A stretch of DNA of 64,000 nucleotides from Streptomyces sp. NRRL B-1347 (GTDB lineage Bacteria; Actinomycetota; Actinomycetes; Streptomycetales; Streptomycetaceae). The stretch is from NCBI RefSeq assembly GCF_000720325.1, contig NZ_JOJM01000031.1, positions 1 to 64,000 on the forward strand. Reading direction: 5' to 3'. Positions 10,663 through 18,220 of the stretch are shown here, in pieces. The translations under genes were made by a program, and so were the position numbers. The number at the start of each line of letters is the position of its first letter. The stretch's first letter is position 1. A model generated the notes under the pieces. The model saw nothing but the letters and a program-made list of their open reading frames with translations. It did no database searches and was not told where the DNA came from.

Positions 10663-11988
10663 ATGACGGCGCCCGCGCCCGGGGACGGCGGTCCCCCACC
10701 GGCCGGGCCCGCGCGCCCGCTCCCCGAGCGCCCCGCCCCGAGTCCCGCCACCGGCGCCGCGGCCCCCGAGCGCGACGCCGTGGCGGTGACCGGGGTGGGT
10801 CTTGTCACCGCCGCCGGGATCGGGGCGGCGGCCACCTGGGCGGGGGTGTGCGGGGGCGTGTCCGCGGCGGCCAGTGACCCGGCGCTCGCGGGCCTGCCCG
10901 TCGACATCTCCTGCACCGTGCCCGGGTTCTCGCCCCGGCGCCACGTGGGCAGGCGCAGCGCCCTGACGCAGGACCGGTTCAGCCAGCTGTCCGTCGCGGC
11001 GGCGCGCGAGGCCGTCGCGGACAGCGGACTCGACCCGGAGACCTGGGACGGCGCCCGCGTGGGCGTCGTCGTCGGCTGCGGCCTCGGCGGCGTCGCCACC
11101 TGGGAGGCACAGCACCGGCGGCTGCTCGACGAGGGGCCCAAGGCCGTGTCGGCGCTGCTCGTCCCCATGCTCGTACCGAACATGGTGGCCGGGCACCTGG
11201 CGATGGACCTGGGGGCCACCGGGCCCAACCTCGTCACGGCGACGGCCTGCGCGTCCGGCGCCACCGCCATCGGCACCGCGCTCCAGCTGCTGCGCGACGG
11301 CAGCTGCGACGTGGTGGTCGCCGGGGGCGGCGAGGCCGGGGTGACCCCGCTGATGGTGACGGGCTTCGCGCAGATGGGCGCCCTGTCCCGGCGCGTCGGC
11401 GAACCCGCGGCCGCGTCCCGCCCGTTCGACCGGGACCGGGACGGCTTCGTCATCGGCGAGGGCAGCGGCATGCTCGTCCTGGAGCGCGCCGCCGACGCCC
11501 GCGCCCGGGGCGCCGCCGTCCGGGCCCGCGTGGCCGGGTACGGCGCGTCGGCCGACGCCCACCACCTGACGGCCCCCGACCCGCAGGGCACCGGCGTCCT
11601 GCTTGCCCTGCGCACCGCCCTGGCGCGCGCGGGCGTGATGCCCGACGAGGTCGACCACGTCAACGCGCACGGCACGTCCACGCCCCTGAACGACGCCGCG
11701 GAGGCCGCCGTCCTGCGCAAGTTCCTCGGCACCGGCCCGGCCGTCACCTCCACCAAGGGCGTCCTCGGCCACACCCTCGGCGCGGCCGGGGCGATCGAGG
11801 CCGCCCTCACCGTCCTGAGCGTGCAGCACGGCACGGTGCCGCCGACCGCCAACCTCACGCACCAGGACCCCGACATCGACCTCGACGTCGTCACCGGGGC
11901 TCCGCGCGAGCGCCCCCTGGAGGTCGCCGTCAGCAACTCCTTCGGCTTCGGCGGCCAGAACGCGGTCCTGGTGGTGACGGCGGCATGA
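10663..11988 (+). CDS. redR: RedR-like beta-ketoacyl-ACP synthase II
   Basis: A KAS II (FabF-type) of 441 residues with the active-site Cys in ATACASG, His in NAHGTST and His in GVLGHTLGAAG. RedR performs the chain-elongating condensations that turn the RedP product into dodecanoyl-RedQ. The ATG at 10663 is the first good start before the conserved VAVTGVG core. About 30 Pro/Ala-rich residues precede the core, and the ribosome site is weak (GGGGTG), so translation could begin slightly elsewhere. It heads the rightward half of the cluster (redR-S-T-U-V) and shares the divergent control region with redP. Confidence 0.9.
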   Translation: MTAPAPGDGGPPPAGPARPLPERPAPSPATGAAAPERDAVAVTGVGLVTAAGIGAAATWAGVCGGVSAAASDPALAGLPVDISCTVPGFSPRRHVGRRSALTQDRFSQLSVAAAREAVADSGLDPETWDGARVGVVVGCGLGGVATWEAQHRRLLDEGPKAVSALLVPMLVPNMVAGHLAMDLGATGPNLVTATACASGATAIGTALQLLRDGSCDVVVAGGGEAGVTPLMVTGFAQMGALSRRVGEPAAASRPFDRDRDGFVIGEGSGMLVLERAADARARGAAVRARVAGYGASADAHHLTAPDPQGTGVLLALRTALARAGVMPDEVDHVNAHGTSTPLNDAAEAAVLRKFLGTGPAVTSTKGVLGHTLGAAGAIEAALTVLSVQHGTVPPTANLTHQDPDIDLDVVTGAPRERPLEVAVSNSFGFGGQNAVLVVTAA

Positions 11989-12055
11989 GCCCGGCGTCCC
12001 GCGAGGGCCGGAAAGGGGCGGGCCGGCGGGACCCGGCCGGAGGAGACTCTGACGC

Positions 12056-12463
12056 GTGTCCGGCCGGAACCTGCTGCTCCAGCGCACCCTCGGCGTCCTC
12101 TACGTCCTCGCGGGCGTCGCCAAGTTCTTCCCCCGCGTCGAGTCGGTCGAAGGCCGCCTCGACGACGCGGCCGACGCCAACGAGGGCATCGCCGTCATCG
12201 GCCCGCTCAGCGACCGCCTCGCCGCGCACCCGACCGCCGTCGCCACCCTGGTCGGCGTGGCGATGTTCGCCGGCGGAGCCGTCCTCGTGGCCAACCGGAA
12301 CCGGCGGCTGGTCATCGCGGCCCTATGGGCCCAACTGGCCATGCTGGCCTGCTTCGTGGCGGTCCTCGTCACCAGCGTCCCGGCGATCCTCCTCTTCGAC
12401 GCCGCCTTCGTCGCCGCGGGCCTCTGGCTCCTTCGGGCCCACACCCGCCGGACACCCCAGTGA
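12056..12463 (+). CDS. redS: RedS-like small membrane protein (DoxX-like)
   Basis: A 135-residue protein with about four hydrophobic segments and a DoxX-like look (N-terminal LQRTLGVLYVLAGVAKF). Start is a GTG preceded by GGAGGAGA. It occupies the position of redS, between redR and redT, in the coelicolor cluster. Its biochemical role is not established to my knowledge, and nothing in the sequence shows a catalytic site. The name rests on position and general membrane character. Confidence 0.7.
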   Translation: MSGRNLLLQRTLGVLYVLAGVAKFFPRVESVEGRLDDAADANEGIAVIGPLSDRLAAHPTAVATLVGVAMFAGGAVLVANRNRRLVIAALWAQLAMLACFVAVLVTSVPAILLFDAAFVAAGLWLLRAHTRRTPQ

Positions 12464-12472
12464 GGGCACCCC

Positions 12473-13381
12473 ATGACCTACCGGCACCCCCCGGCCTTCC
12501 CGCTGCCGCACGCCGAACTCCAGGACCTGGAGCGGCGGGTGCGGCACGCCCTGCGCACCGCCGACGACAGCGCGCTCGACGTGCTCGGCTACGGCGAGAT
12601 CACCCTCGTCCTGCGGCTGCGCACGACGGCGGGCTCCTTCGCCTGCAAGCGCCTGCCCGCCTTCCCCGACCGGGGCCGCTTCGACCGCTACCGGGACGGC
12701 CTCGACGCGTATCTGCGCCGCCTCGCCGACCGCGGGCTCACCGTAGCGCCCACCGAGGTGTGGCACACCCGCGGCCCCGGCGGGCGGATCATCGCGTACT
12801 GCGTCCAGCGCGAACTGCCGCCCGAGCGGCTGTGCTCCCGCCTGCTGCACACCGAGGGCGAGGCCTGGGCGAAGAACTTCTTCGTCCGCTTCCTCGACCG
12901 CGTCGACGCCGCCGTCGGCCCCACCACCGGCCTGGACGCGCAGGCCGCCAACTGGATCGACATCGACGGCGAGCTGACCTACCTGGACGTCACCACGCCC
13001 CTCATGCGCGACGCCCGGGGGCGCGAAGAGCTCGACGTGCGCCTGTTCTTCACCTCGCTGCCGTGGATCCTGCGCGACGCCGTGCGCCTGGCCATGGCCA
13101 AGTCGATCTTCGACAAGTTCTACGAGACCCGCGGGGTGCTCCTGGACTTCCTCGGCAACCTCCACAAGGAACGCCTGGGGGCGCTCGTCCCCGCCTTCCT
13201 GGAGGAGGCCAACGCCCGCCTGGCCGAGCCCCTCACCGCCGACGAGGTCGCCGCCTACTACCGCGACGACGCCCGCATGTGGGAGCTGATCCAGCGGCTG
13301 CGCGCCGCCGACCGGTTCTGGCACCGCAAGGTCAGGCGCCGCACGTACCCGTTCCTGCTGCCGCCGCCCGTGGACCGCTGA
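12473..13381 (+). CDS. redT: RedT-like protein, kinase-fold-like (DUF6206-type)
   Basis: A 302-residue soluble protein in the redT position. A conserved lysine in SFACKRLPAF and the segment DIDGELTYLDVTTPLM resemble the ATP-binding and metal-binding parts of atypical small-molecule or lipopolysaccharide kinases, but a complete kinase motif set is not evident. The C-terminal half is helical and ends in a basic stretch (HRKVRRRTY). It starts 9 bases after redS and ends 4 bases before redU, so it is co-transcribed. The function in prodiginine biosynthesis is unknown. Confidence 0.7.
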   Translation: MTYRHPPAFPLPHAELQDLERRVRHALRTADDSALDVLGYGEITLVLRLRTTAGSFACKRLPAFPDRGRFDRYRDGLDAYLRRLADRGLTVAPTEVWHTRGPGGRIIAYCVQRELPPERLCSRLLHTEGEAWAKNFFVRFLDRVDAAVGPTTGLDAQAANWIDIDGELTYLDVTTPLMRDARGREELDVRLFFTSLPWILRDAVRLAMAKSIFDKFYETRGVLLDFLGNLHKERLGALVPAFLEEANARLAEPLTADEVAAYYRDDARMWELIQRLRAADRFWHRKVRRRTYPFLLPPPVDR

Positions 13382-13385
13382 CCCG

Positions 13386-14147
13386 ATGGCCCTCCTCGCC
13401 CGCACCCCGGCACCCGGCCTGGACGAGAGCGTGCGACTGGACCCGGCGTGCCCCCTGCGCGTCTCGCACGCGCGCGGACCGCTGACCCTCGCCGTCGTCT
13501 CGATCGCCTGGGTGCGCGCGCGGGCCGAAGCCGACCGCGCCGCGCTCCAGGCCCGGCACCTCACCGAAGAGGAGCGGGCCCGCGCCGCCGACCTGGCCGT
13601 GCCCAAGCGGCGCGTGGAGTGGATGGCCGGACGGCTCGCCGTCAAGCACGGCGTCAGCGCCTATCTGCGGCGGCACAGCGGGGTGTGCGTGCGCACGCGC
13701 GACGTCCGTGTCGGCGCGGTGGCGGGCGGCATCCGCGCGGGCAAACCCACCGTCGACGCGCCCGTGGAGGTGGGCCTGACCCACTCGGGCGACCTGGCCG
13801 TCGCCGCCTGCGGTCCGCGCGCCGTCGGCATCGACCTCGAACGCACCCGCCAACTCCCGCGCCCGCTCGCCGAGTTGCTCACCACCGCCAACCCGGACTG
13901 CCCGGCCCTCGACGCCATGCCGCTGCCGCTGCGCTGGGCGTGCAAGGAGGCCGTGCTCAAGCACTTCGGCTTCGGCCTGCGGGTCGACACGCGCGAGGTC
14001 GAGCTCACCGGCTGGCGCCCCGACGGCCGCTTCTCCTGGCGCGCGGGACCGGGCCTGCGGCGCCACGTCCCGGCCGTGGACGCGCTGCGCCTGGACAGCT
14101 GGGCGCGCGAACTCGACGGCTACTGCCTTTCCCTCGTGTGGAGCTGA
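13386..14147 (+). CDS. redU: RedU-like 4'-phosphopantetheinyl transferase
   Basis: A Sfp-type phosphopantetheinyl transferase of 253 residues. It shows GIDLERTR (metal-binding Asp/Glu) and WACKEAVLKHFGFG (the WxxKEA motif). It transfers the phosphopantetheine arm of CoA to the serines of RedO, RedQ, RedN and RedL carrier domains. Genetic work in S. coelicolor tied RedU mainly to RedO activation. A conserved GRLAVKHGVS stretch lies upstream. Start ATG 13386 follows redT after 4 bases. Confidence 0.9.
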   Translation: MALLARTPAPGLDESVRLDPACPLRVSHARGPLTLAVVSIAWVRARAEADRAALQARHLTEEERARAADLAVPKRRVEWMAGRLAVKHGVSAYLRRHSGVCVRTRDVRVGAVAGGIRAGKPTVDAPVEVGLTHSGDLAVAACGPRAVGIDLERTRQLPRPLAELLTTANPDCPALDAMPLPLRWACKEAVLKHFGFGLRVDTREVELTGWRPDGRFSWRAGPGLRRHVPAVDALRLDSWARELDGYCLSLVWS

Positions 14148-14161
14148 GGAGAGCGACACCC

Positions 14162-15454
14162 ATGACAGCTGACTGGACCGAAGCGCCCGGGACGCCCGCG
14201 CCCGCCCTGCCCACGGAACCGGACTTCGGGACCGCCGTCGGCGAGGCCGTGCGGGTCGCCGCGCGCAGCCCTTCATCGCACAACTGCCAGCCCTGGGGCG
14301 TGGCCTGGGCCCGCGGGGGCGAGGCCCGCGCCGCCGCCGCGCGGGCCGTGGCCGGGGCCGCGCCCGCCACCGCGTACGCGGGCGGGAACGGGGCGGCGGG
14401 CGGACCGGGGGCACCGGGCGCCGACCAGTACCTCGTCCTCGCCCTCGACCGCGAGCGGCGGCTGCGCGCGCTGCCCGCGCTGCACGTGGAGATGCTGGTC
14501 AGCTGCGGCGCGTACGGGCAACTGCTGCTGCGGGCGCTCGGCGCGCAGGGGTGGACCGTGGCCGGGCTGCGGTTCGCGCCCGGCGGCCTGGCGGAGCCGT
14601 CGGCCGCGGCCTGGCCGTGGGCGGCGCCGGGCCCCGCCGACTGGCCGCGGACCTGGGCGCCGCTGTGCGCGGCACGGCTGCGCCACGAGGCCGGGGGCGC
14701 GGTCGAGGACCTGCGTGCCCTGCGGGCCACCGCGGCGGCCCGCCGCACCCACCGCGCCCCCTGCCGCCCGCGGCCCGTCGCGCCGGACGTCCTGGACCGG
14801 CTCGCGGCGCCGACGGACACCGGCCTCGCGCGGGACGCGGACGTCGGCGTGCTCCATCTGACGTCGGATGACGACCGCGCCGCACTCGCCGCCTTCGTCG
14901 CCCGGCACGCCGGACGGGATTTCAGCCACGGCCCCGCCTGGCGCGAGACGCACTCGTACCTGCGGTTCAGCGCGGCGGACGCGGCCGCGCGCGGGGACGG
15001 CTTCACGCTCGCGGACCTGTTCGGACCGCTGTCCCGGCCGCACGAGTGGGCGCGCAGGATCGCGCTCGCGCCCACGACGATGCGCCTGCTGCGGCACGTC
15101 GGCTACCCCGGTCTGCTCGCCCGGCAGCTCGCGCGCATCGTGCGCCCCACGCCCGCCCTCACCGTCCTGAGCCTGACCGGTACGCGTCCGCCGACGCTCG
15201 CGGACGGTGTCAAGGGCGGGGCACGACTGGCCGATTACTGGCTGGGCGCCACCGCGGCCGGACTGGTCCTGCACCCCATCAGCGCCGTCCTTCAGCACGA
15301 CGACCTGCGGCATTCTCTGGAGGATCGGTTCCGCATTCCGGGACGGGCGATTTTCCTCAGCAGGCTGGGTCACCCCGGCACGGAAGCGGCGGGAGTATCG
15401 GGGTTCCCGCGCTCACACCGCCGCCCCGCACACGCGCCCCTGCGGACGATCTGA
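14162..15454 (+). CDS. redV: RedV-like nitroreductase-family oxidoreductase
   Basis: A 430-residue flavin (nitroreductase-fold) protein. The N-terminal VRVAARSPSSHNCQPW segment is the typical FMN-binding start, and the C-terminal LHPISAVLQ/FLSRLG region closes the fold. Published models assign RedV an oxidation in the bipyrrole branch (alcohol to aldehyde), but the exact step is not proven to my knowledge. The start at 14162 has GAGGAG upstream and sits 14 bases after redU. It ends the redR-S-T-U-V run and is followed by a 420-base non-coding gap before redZ. Confidence 0.82.
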   Translation: MTADWTEAPGTPAPALPTEPDFGTAVGEAVRVAARSPSSHNCQPWGVAWARGGEARAAAARAVAGAAPATAYAGGNGAAGGPGAPGADQYLVLALDRERRLRALPALHVEMLVSCGAYGQLLLRALGAQGWTVAGLRFAPGGLAEPSAAAWPWAAPGPADWPRTWAPLCAARLRHEAGGAVEDLRALRATAAARRTHRAPCRPRPVAPDVLDRLAAPTDTGLARDADVGVLHLTSDDDRAALAAFVARHAGRDFSHGPAWRETHSYLRFSAADAAARGDGFTLADLFGPLSRPHEWARRIALAPTTMRLLRHVGYPGLLARQLARIVRPTPALTVLSLTGTRPPTLADGVKGGARLADYWLGATAAGLVLHPISAVLQHDDLRHSLEDRFRIPGRAIFLSRLGHPGTEAAGVSGFPRSHRRPAHAPLRTI

Positions 15455-15874
15455 GATTTGACCCACGACGTTTCGAGCCATTTTCATGCTTCTTCCATTA
15501 AAGCTCGCCCAGATGCCAGTTGCGCGCACATACTGTTGCAGTGCGGACGGAATATTCCGCACCCACGTGCCTGCGTCGATTCCGGAGGGGAGACGCGGCG
15601 GCCCGGGGTGAAGTGCACCATCGAACAACAGACTGGTTCGATAGCGCGCAGCAGCGACGAGGGGTACCCGAAGGCACATGGTCGTGTCATTCAAAAGGGG
15701 GCGGCGAGATGGGGCACTGCTGCAAGGGGCACCTGCCGGACGCGGGCACGAGGCCGGTGCGGCCGGCCCGCCCGGACGTGATGCCGTGACGCGTGATGCC
15801 GTGACGAGTGGCGCGGCCCGGTCAGCCCGGTGCCGCGATCCGCGCCCGGACGAGATGCGGTGAGGCGGCGAGGC
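15455..15874. promoter_or_regulatory. redZ upstream region with palindrome and direct repeat
   Basis: This 420-base gap shows no credible gene. It holds a perfect 12-base palindrome CGGAATATTCCG (15548-15559), flanked by a partial GCGGA/TCCGC extension, and a 14-base direct repeat GTGATGCCGTGACG at 15778-15791 and 15793-15806 (period 15). The sequence is less GC-rich than the genes around it. Both elements lie upstream of the redZ start at 15875 and are plausible control sites for redZ expression. Confidence 0.45.
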
Positions 15875-16549
15875 ATGAAGATCCGCGTCCTGGTGTGCTG
15901 TGACGAGTCGATCATGTCCGCCGCGATGCGCGCGCTGCTCGACCAGCAGCCCGACATCGAGGTCATGGGCTTCACCACCGGCCGTGAATCCGCCGCGGCC
16001 GTCGCCGAGCTCGCGCCCCACGTCATGATCGTGGTGGCGCCCGCGCTCGGCTTCGAGAACAAGAGCGAGCTCGCGGAGCTCGCCGCCCTGACGAAGATCA
16101 TCCTGATCACCAAGGCCGAGTCCGCGCACCGCTCCGTCGAGGCCCTGTGCATCGGCGTCCGCGCGGTCCTGGCCCCGGACTCCTCGGCGGACGACCTGAT
16201 CCACGTGCTGCGGACGGTGAGCGCGGGCGCCACGATGGTGATGCCCGCCGCCGCCCGCCGCACCCTGGAGCACCTGCCGCAGCAAGGGCTCTCCCGCCGC
16301 TCCGCGCGCATGGCGGCGGAGCTCACCCCGCGCGAGTCCGAGGTGATGCTGCTGCTCGCCCAGGGCAAGTCGAACGCCGAAGTCGCCGAGAAACTCTCGG
16401 TGTCCATGGCGACCGTGAGATCCCATGTTCACCATGTGCTCCGAAAGCTGGGTGTCGGCACACGCGCCCAGGCCGTTGCCATTGCTTATGAAACCGGATT
16501 GATGGCGGCAATTGGGCGGACCGCTGAATTCCGCGGCCAAGAAGGGTGA
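15875..16549 (+). CDS. redZ: RedZ-like atypical (orphan) response regulator
   Basis: A 224-residue NarL/FixJ-type regulator: a receiver-like domain (about 1-125) and a LuxR-type helix-turn-helix (LTPRESEVMLLLAQGKSNAEV onward). The usual phosphorylated Asp is missing; the equivalent strand reads VMIVVAPALG, so regulation is probably not by phosphorylation, as in known RedZ. RedZ activates redD. In S. coelicolor redZ has a rare TTA leucine codon needing the bldA tRNA; no in-frame TTA was found here. The ATG at 15875 has GAGG upstream; a longer frame from 15830 is less likely. It is convergent with redY. Confidence 0.88.
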   Translation: MKIRVLVCCDESIMSAAMRALLDQQPDIEVMGFTTGRESAAAVAELAPHVMIVVAPALGFENKSELAELAALTKIILITKAESAHRSVEALCIGVRAVLAPDSSADDLIHVLRTVSAGATMVMPAAARRTLEHLPQQGLSRRSARMAAELTPRESEVMLLLAQGKSNAEVAEKLSVSMATVRSHVHHVLRKLGVGTRAQAVAIAYETGLMAAIGRTAEFRGQEG

Positions 16550-16614
16550 ACGGGGCGGGCGCCCGCATCCGGGAGCCGCGCGCTATTCACCGGAGGCCGT
16601 TTCACCGCTCCCCG

Positions 16615-16633
16615 GGGCCGATGCCGTCGGCCC
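16615..16633. terminator. Hairpin between convergent redZ and redY
   Basis: A perfect 7-base stem GGGCCGA / TCGGCCC with a 5-base loop lies in the 90-base gap between the convergent redZ and redY stops. A 12-base palindrome GCGGGCGCCCGC (16555-16566) is nearby. No U-tract follows, which is common in Streptomyces terminators. Confidence 0.5.
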
Positions 16634-16639
16634 GTTAAA

Positions 16640-16960
16640 TCATTTGGCCCGGTATCCGGAACCCACCCGTTCACCGGACCACTCGTCGACCACGGCGGCC
16701 ATCTTCTCGAAATCGGCGACAAGCCTGCGGAACGGTTCCGACCGCATGTCCCGCTCGAAGTCCCCCCTGCTGGTCACCTCGATGATCTCGAAGTACTCGG
16801 CGGGGCCGCCGCCCTCGCCGGGCGCGCGGCGCTGCACGCCGAACGCGCGCACGGCGGGCAGTTCAGGACAGGTCGCGTAGTCCACCTCCCGCACCCAGGA
16901 CTCGAAGCGCTCCGGCGCCACACCGTCGTGCAGCCGGATGCGGTGAACGATGACCGCCAT
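16640..16960 (-). CDS. redY: RedY-like small alpha/beta-barrel protein
   Basis: A 106-residue protein with the pattern of a dimeric alpha-beta barrel (MAVIVHRIRLHDG start, EYFEIIEVTSRGDFE, then an aromatic/basic tail WSGERVGSGYRAK). In the red cluster the gene in this position, between redZ and redW, is redY. Its catalytic role in prodiginine formation has not been firmly fixed as far as I know. It is transcribed with redW and redX in the same direction, about 90 bases after redW. Position and size support the name. Confidence 0.8.
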   Translation of the reverse strand: MAVIVHRIRLHDGVAPERFESWVREVDYATCPELPAVRAFGVQRRAPGEGGGPAEYFEIIEVTSRGDFERDMRSEPFRRLVADFEKMAAVVDEWSGERVGSGYRAK

Positions 16961-17050
16961 GGTCGGGTCTCCTCTCGGTGGCCTGAACTCTGGGTGCCCT
17001 GGACTTCTACGTGTCCCGGACCGCCGGGTGTCCTGGAGGTGCGGTCCGGC

Positions 17051-18220
17051 TCAGCGGCGCGCGCCGCGGCGGCTGCCGCCCAGGCCGAGCGCCCGCGCGA
17101 TGTTGTTCTTCTGGATCTCATTGGTACCGGAGAAGATCCGCGAGGGCAGCGCGTCCCGCAGCAGGGTCTCCGCCTCCCCGCTCAACACCCCGAGCGCGCC
17201 CCGCAGTTGCACGGCGTCCAGGCCGACCCGCACGGCCGCCTCGCTCACCGCGAGCTTGGCGAGCGCGGGCGCCACCTCGTCCTCGCTGCCCCGTGAGAGG
17301 CCCCACGCCGCCCGGTACAGCAGGAGCCGCGCCGACTCCACCGCGAGCGTCATGTCGACGAGGCGATGGCTCACCGCCTGGAAGCCGCCGATCGGCACCC
17401 CGAACTGCTCGCGCTGTCCCGCGTACGCGACGGTGGACTCCAGGACCCGCCGCATCGCGCCGAGGTAGGCCGCGAACAGACAGGTGCGCTCCCACTTCAT
17501 GGAGCCCGCGAACACGCTCGCGCCCGCGCCCTCGGCGCCGAGCACGGCGTTCGCGGGCACCACGCAGCGGTCCAGGCGCACATCGGCCGTCGGCGATCCG
17601 CGCAGCCCCACCTTGTCGTACGGCGGACCCACGCTGAGGCCGGGCGTGTCCGCCTCCACGACGAACGCGGTCAGGCCGAAGAACCCGCCGCCCGGCGCCG
17701 TCGCGGCCTGCACCACGAAGACGTCGGCGACCGGCGCGTTCGTCGTGAACGCCTTCGCGCCGTCCAGGACGTAGGAGTCGCCGTCGCGCACCGCGCGGGT
17801 GCGCAGCGACAGCGTGTCCGAACCGGCCTCCGGCTCGGTGATGCCGTGCGCCGCGATCCGCTCGCCCGAGCACAGCGCGGGCAGCCAGCGCCGCTTCTGC
17901 TCCTCGGAGCCGAACTCGGCGATCGGCATCACCGCCGCGAACAGGTGCGCCGCCACGGAGAAGGCGAACCCGGTGTCGGGGCAGCCGTAGCCGAGCGCCT
18001 CCATCACCGCGGCCGCCGTCACCGCGTCGAGTCCGCTGCCGCCGTAGCGCTCCGGTACGACGCTGCCGACCAGGCCCTGTTTGCCCGCCAGTTGCCAGCG
18101 CCGCCGGAAGCCCTCCGGGTCCAGGGCCCCGTCCGGCGGCGGGTCGGCGAGCTCGCGGCGCGCGAACCGCTCGACGGCCTCACGCATGTCCTCGGTGTCG
18201 TCGTCGAAGGCGAAGTTCAT
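17051..18220 (-). CDS. redW: RedW-like L-prolyl-PCP dehydrogenase
   Basis: An acyl-CoA dehydrogenase-fold flavoprotein of 389 residues. It has the [10 protein letters not shown] signature, [14 protein letters not shown] FAD contacts ([11 protein letters not shown]), a C-terminal [17 protein letters not shown] helix and an [15 protein letters not shown] tail. RedW oxidises L-prolyl-RedO to pyrrolyl-2-carboxyl-RedO by a four-electron oxidation using FAD. Its ATG overlaps the redX stop by 4 bases (ATGA), so the two are translationally coupled, which fits the pathway because RedX uses the product of RedW. Its length is normal for the family. Confidence 0.92.
   Translation of the reverse strand: MNFAFDDDTEDMREAVERFARRELADPPPDGALDPEGFRRRWQLAGKQGLVGSVVPERYGGSGLDAVTAAAVMEALGYGCPDTGFAFSVAAHLFAAVMPIAEFGSEEQKRRWLPALCSGERIAAHGITEPEAGSDTLSLRTRAVRDGDSYVLDGAKAFTTNAPVADVFVVQAATAPGGGFFGLTAFVVEADTPGLSVGPPYDKVGLRGSPTADVRLDRCVVPANAVLGAEGAGASVFAGSMKWERTCLFAAYLGAMRRVLESTVAYAGQREQFGVPIGGFQAVSHRLVDMTLAVESARLLLYRAAWGLSRGSEDEVAPALAKLAVSEAAVRVGLDAVQLRGALGVLSGEAETLLRDALPSRIFSGTNEIQKNNIARALGLGGSRRGARR

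Noticed and set aside
15455..15874. Short frames in the redZ upstream gap
   Set aside because: No ribosome sites or homology; the stretch looks regulatory.
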